A stretch of DNA of 64,000 bases from Sphingobacterium sp. SGR-19 (GTDB lineage: Bacteria; Bacteroidota; Bacteroidia; Sphingobacteriales; Sphingobacteriaceae). The position numbers and the translations under genes are program-made. Below the pieces are notes generated by a model. The model was not told the DNA's origin and did no database searches. It was given only the letters and a program-made list of their open reading frames with translations. Location: positions 124,001-188,000 of the forward strand of contig NZ_JAAKGS010000007.1 in the NCBI RefSeq assembly GCF_011043555.1, given 5' to 3'. Positions 63,411 to 64,000 of this stretch are shown here, piece after piece. Each line of letters begins with the position of its first letter. Positions within the stretch are counted from its first letter, which is position 1.

Positions 63411-64000
63411 ATGTCTAAAACCACCATTATATATTATGTGTTCGGCATGTTCGCTCTTGTCCTCGGGTTCTATGCCTGTGAAGATGATAGTGTGGGGCCG
63501 GAATTTGAAATTAGGCAGATTTCACGTCTTTATGTCTCCTTTGAAGAATACGGTACAACCGATGAACGAGCAGATACAACAATCCGCGTTATTTATCCTG
63601 CTGACTCTTCCGTTTTTGCCTTTAGTGAAAGCCACGTATCCCAGGTAGAAGGCGGAGGTCCTATTTATTTTAATCCGTACGTAAAAACCATTTTTCAGGC
63701 CAGTGTAAATAGTGAAGCAAGTGGGGGAGTTGATACCGTCATTTCAACTGTTGGGGTGTCACAGACCGGATTACTGAATAATTCCGGAAATGGACTTAGA
63801 AGTAGATACTACAATAACGTAAAAGGTTTTGTATACCACGCTGCTACGCGATCTCTTCTGGTCGTTAACGGTGCCGGCCCTCAGGCAGGGATATACGTAG
63901 TAGACAACCCTGGAAGTGCTGGAAATCAAAAGCAGCCCTATAAAAAACTAATAAATCAAGATTTAGACATGTGGGGGGCTACCTATAAAAGCGACAGGTT
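63411..64000 (+). CDS. Propeller-like lipoprotein, tandem copy 2 (cut by the window edge)
   Basis: An open frame runs from the ATG at 63411 to the end of the window, about 196 residues. It starts MSKTTIIYYVFGMFALVLG, has the same lipobox GFYAC, and matches copy 1 along its length, for example IRVIYPADSSVFAF and SRYYNNVKG against IRIIYPADSSVFAF and SRYYNNVRG. This is a recent tandem duplicate; the C-terminal half is not visible. Confidence 0.85.
   Translation, partial: MSKTTIIYYVFGMFALVLGFYACEDDSVGPEFEIRQISRLYVSFEEYGTTDERADTTIRVIYPADSSVFAFSESHVSQVEGGGPIYFNPYVKTIFQASVNSEASGGVDTVISTVGVSQTGLLNNSGNGLRSRYYNNVKGFVYHAATRSLLVVNGAGPQAGIYVVDNPGSAGNQKQPYKKLINQDLDMWGATYKSDR

Overview
This window is from a Bacteroidota chromosome, most likely a member of the Sphingobacteriaceae (Sphingobacterium, Pedobacter or Olivibacter relatives). 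The grounds are two SusC/SusD outer-membrane nutrient systems, a FecI/FecR-type sigma/anti-sigma pair, bacillithiol synthesis (BshA), QueH, an M56 peptidase-TonB fusion, promoters with the Bacteroidota -7 signature TAnnTTTG, and weak Shine-Dalgarno sites. No rRNA, tRNA, CRISPR array, phage or insertion sequence was seen.

Positions 1-29545 form one large carbohydrate-utilisation region. Its left part is a divergent pair. The minus strand carries a lipoprotein PQQ-type sugar dehydrogenase fused to cytochrome c, plus an Nramp-like transporter that lacks the metal-binding signature. The plus strand carries susC1-susD1, a terminator hairpin, a heparinase II/III-like lyase and a GntR/FCD regulator. 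Next come a convergent SMP-30 lactonase and a tight plus-strand operon: class-III aminotransferase, enolase-superfamily sugar-acid dehydratase, short-chain dehydrogenase, ceramidase-fold protein and sodium:solute symporter. Palindromes built on TGTATACA lie upstream of susC1, directly against the GntR start codon, and as a perfect 17-bp inverted repeat between the lactonase and the aminotransferase. They very probably mark a local GntR regulon. A minus-strand run follows: GH88 unsaturated uronyl hydrolase, ECF sigma, FecR, susC2 (with STN signalling domain), susD2, a BNR_4 propeller and a second secreted propeller. A sequence element of about 50 bp is shared by the upstream regions of GH88 and the sugar dehydrogenase.

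The inferred role is uptake and breakdown of an uronic-acid-containing glycan. Lyase products would be trimmed by GH88. A sugar would be oxidised to a lactone, opened by SMP-30 and dehydrated by the enolase-superfamily enzyme, and then processed by the dehydrogenase and aminotransferase. No sulfatase, KDG kinase or KDPG aldolase is present, so the target is probably not a sulfated glycosaminoglycan and the pathway probably is not the standard phosphorylative route. This is the best candidate here for an undescribed system.

Positions 29693-62133 are mostly core genome: a DUF59 Fe-S assembly protein, a glycosyltransferase, polyprenyl synthase, omega-amidase-like hydrolase, MarR regulator, FMN glutamate-synthase-like protein, CcmF/CcmE, MnmD, SlyD, SixA, Frr, PyrH, BshA, ArfB, a LytS/LytTR pair, BlaI/M56-TonB, PurC, CbpM/CbpA, aldo-keto reductase, M28 peptidase, RpiB, TatC, and the classic yceD-rpmF-plsX-fabH-accB-accC lipid cluster, then QueH. 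From 62271 to the window edge there are two tandem paralogous propeller-like lipoproteins, the second cut by the edge.
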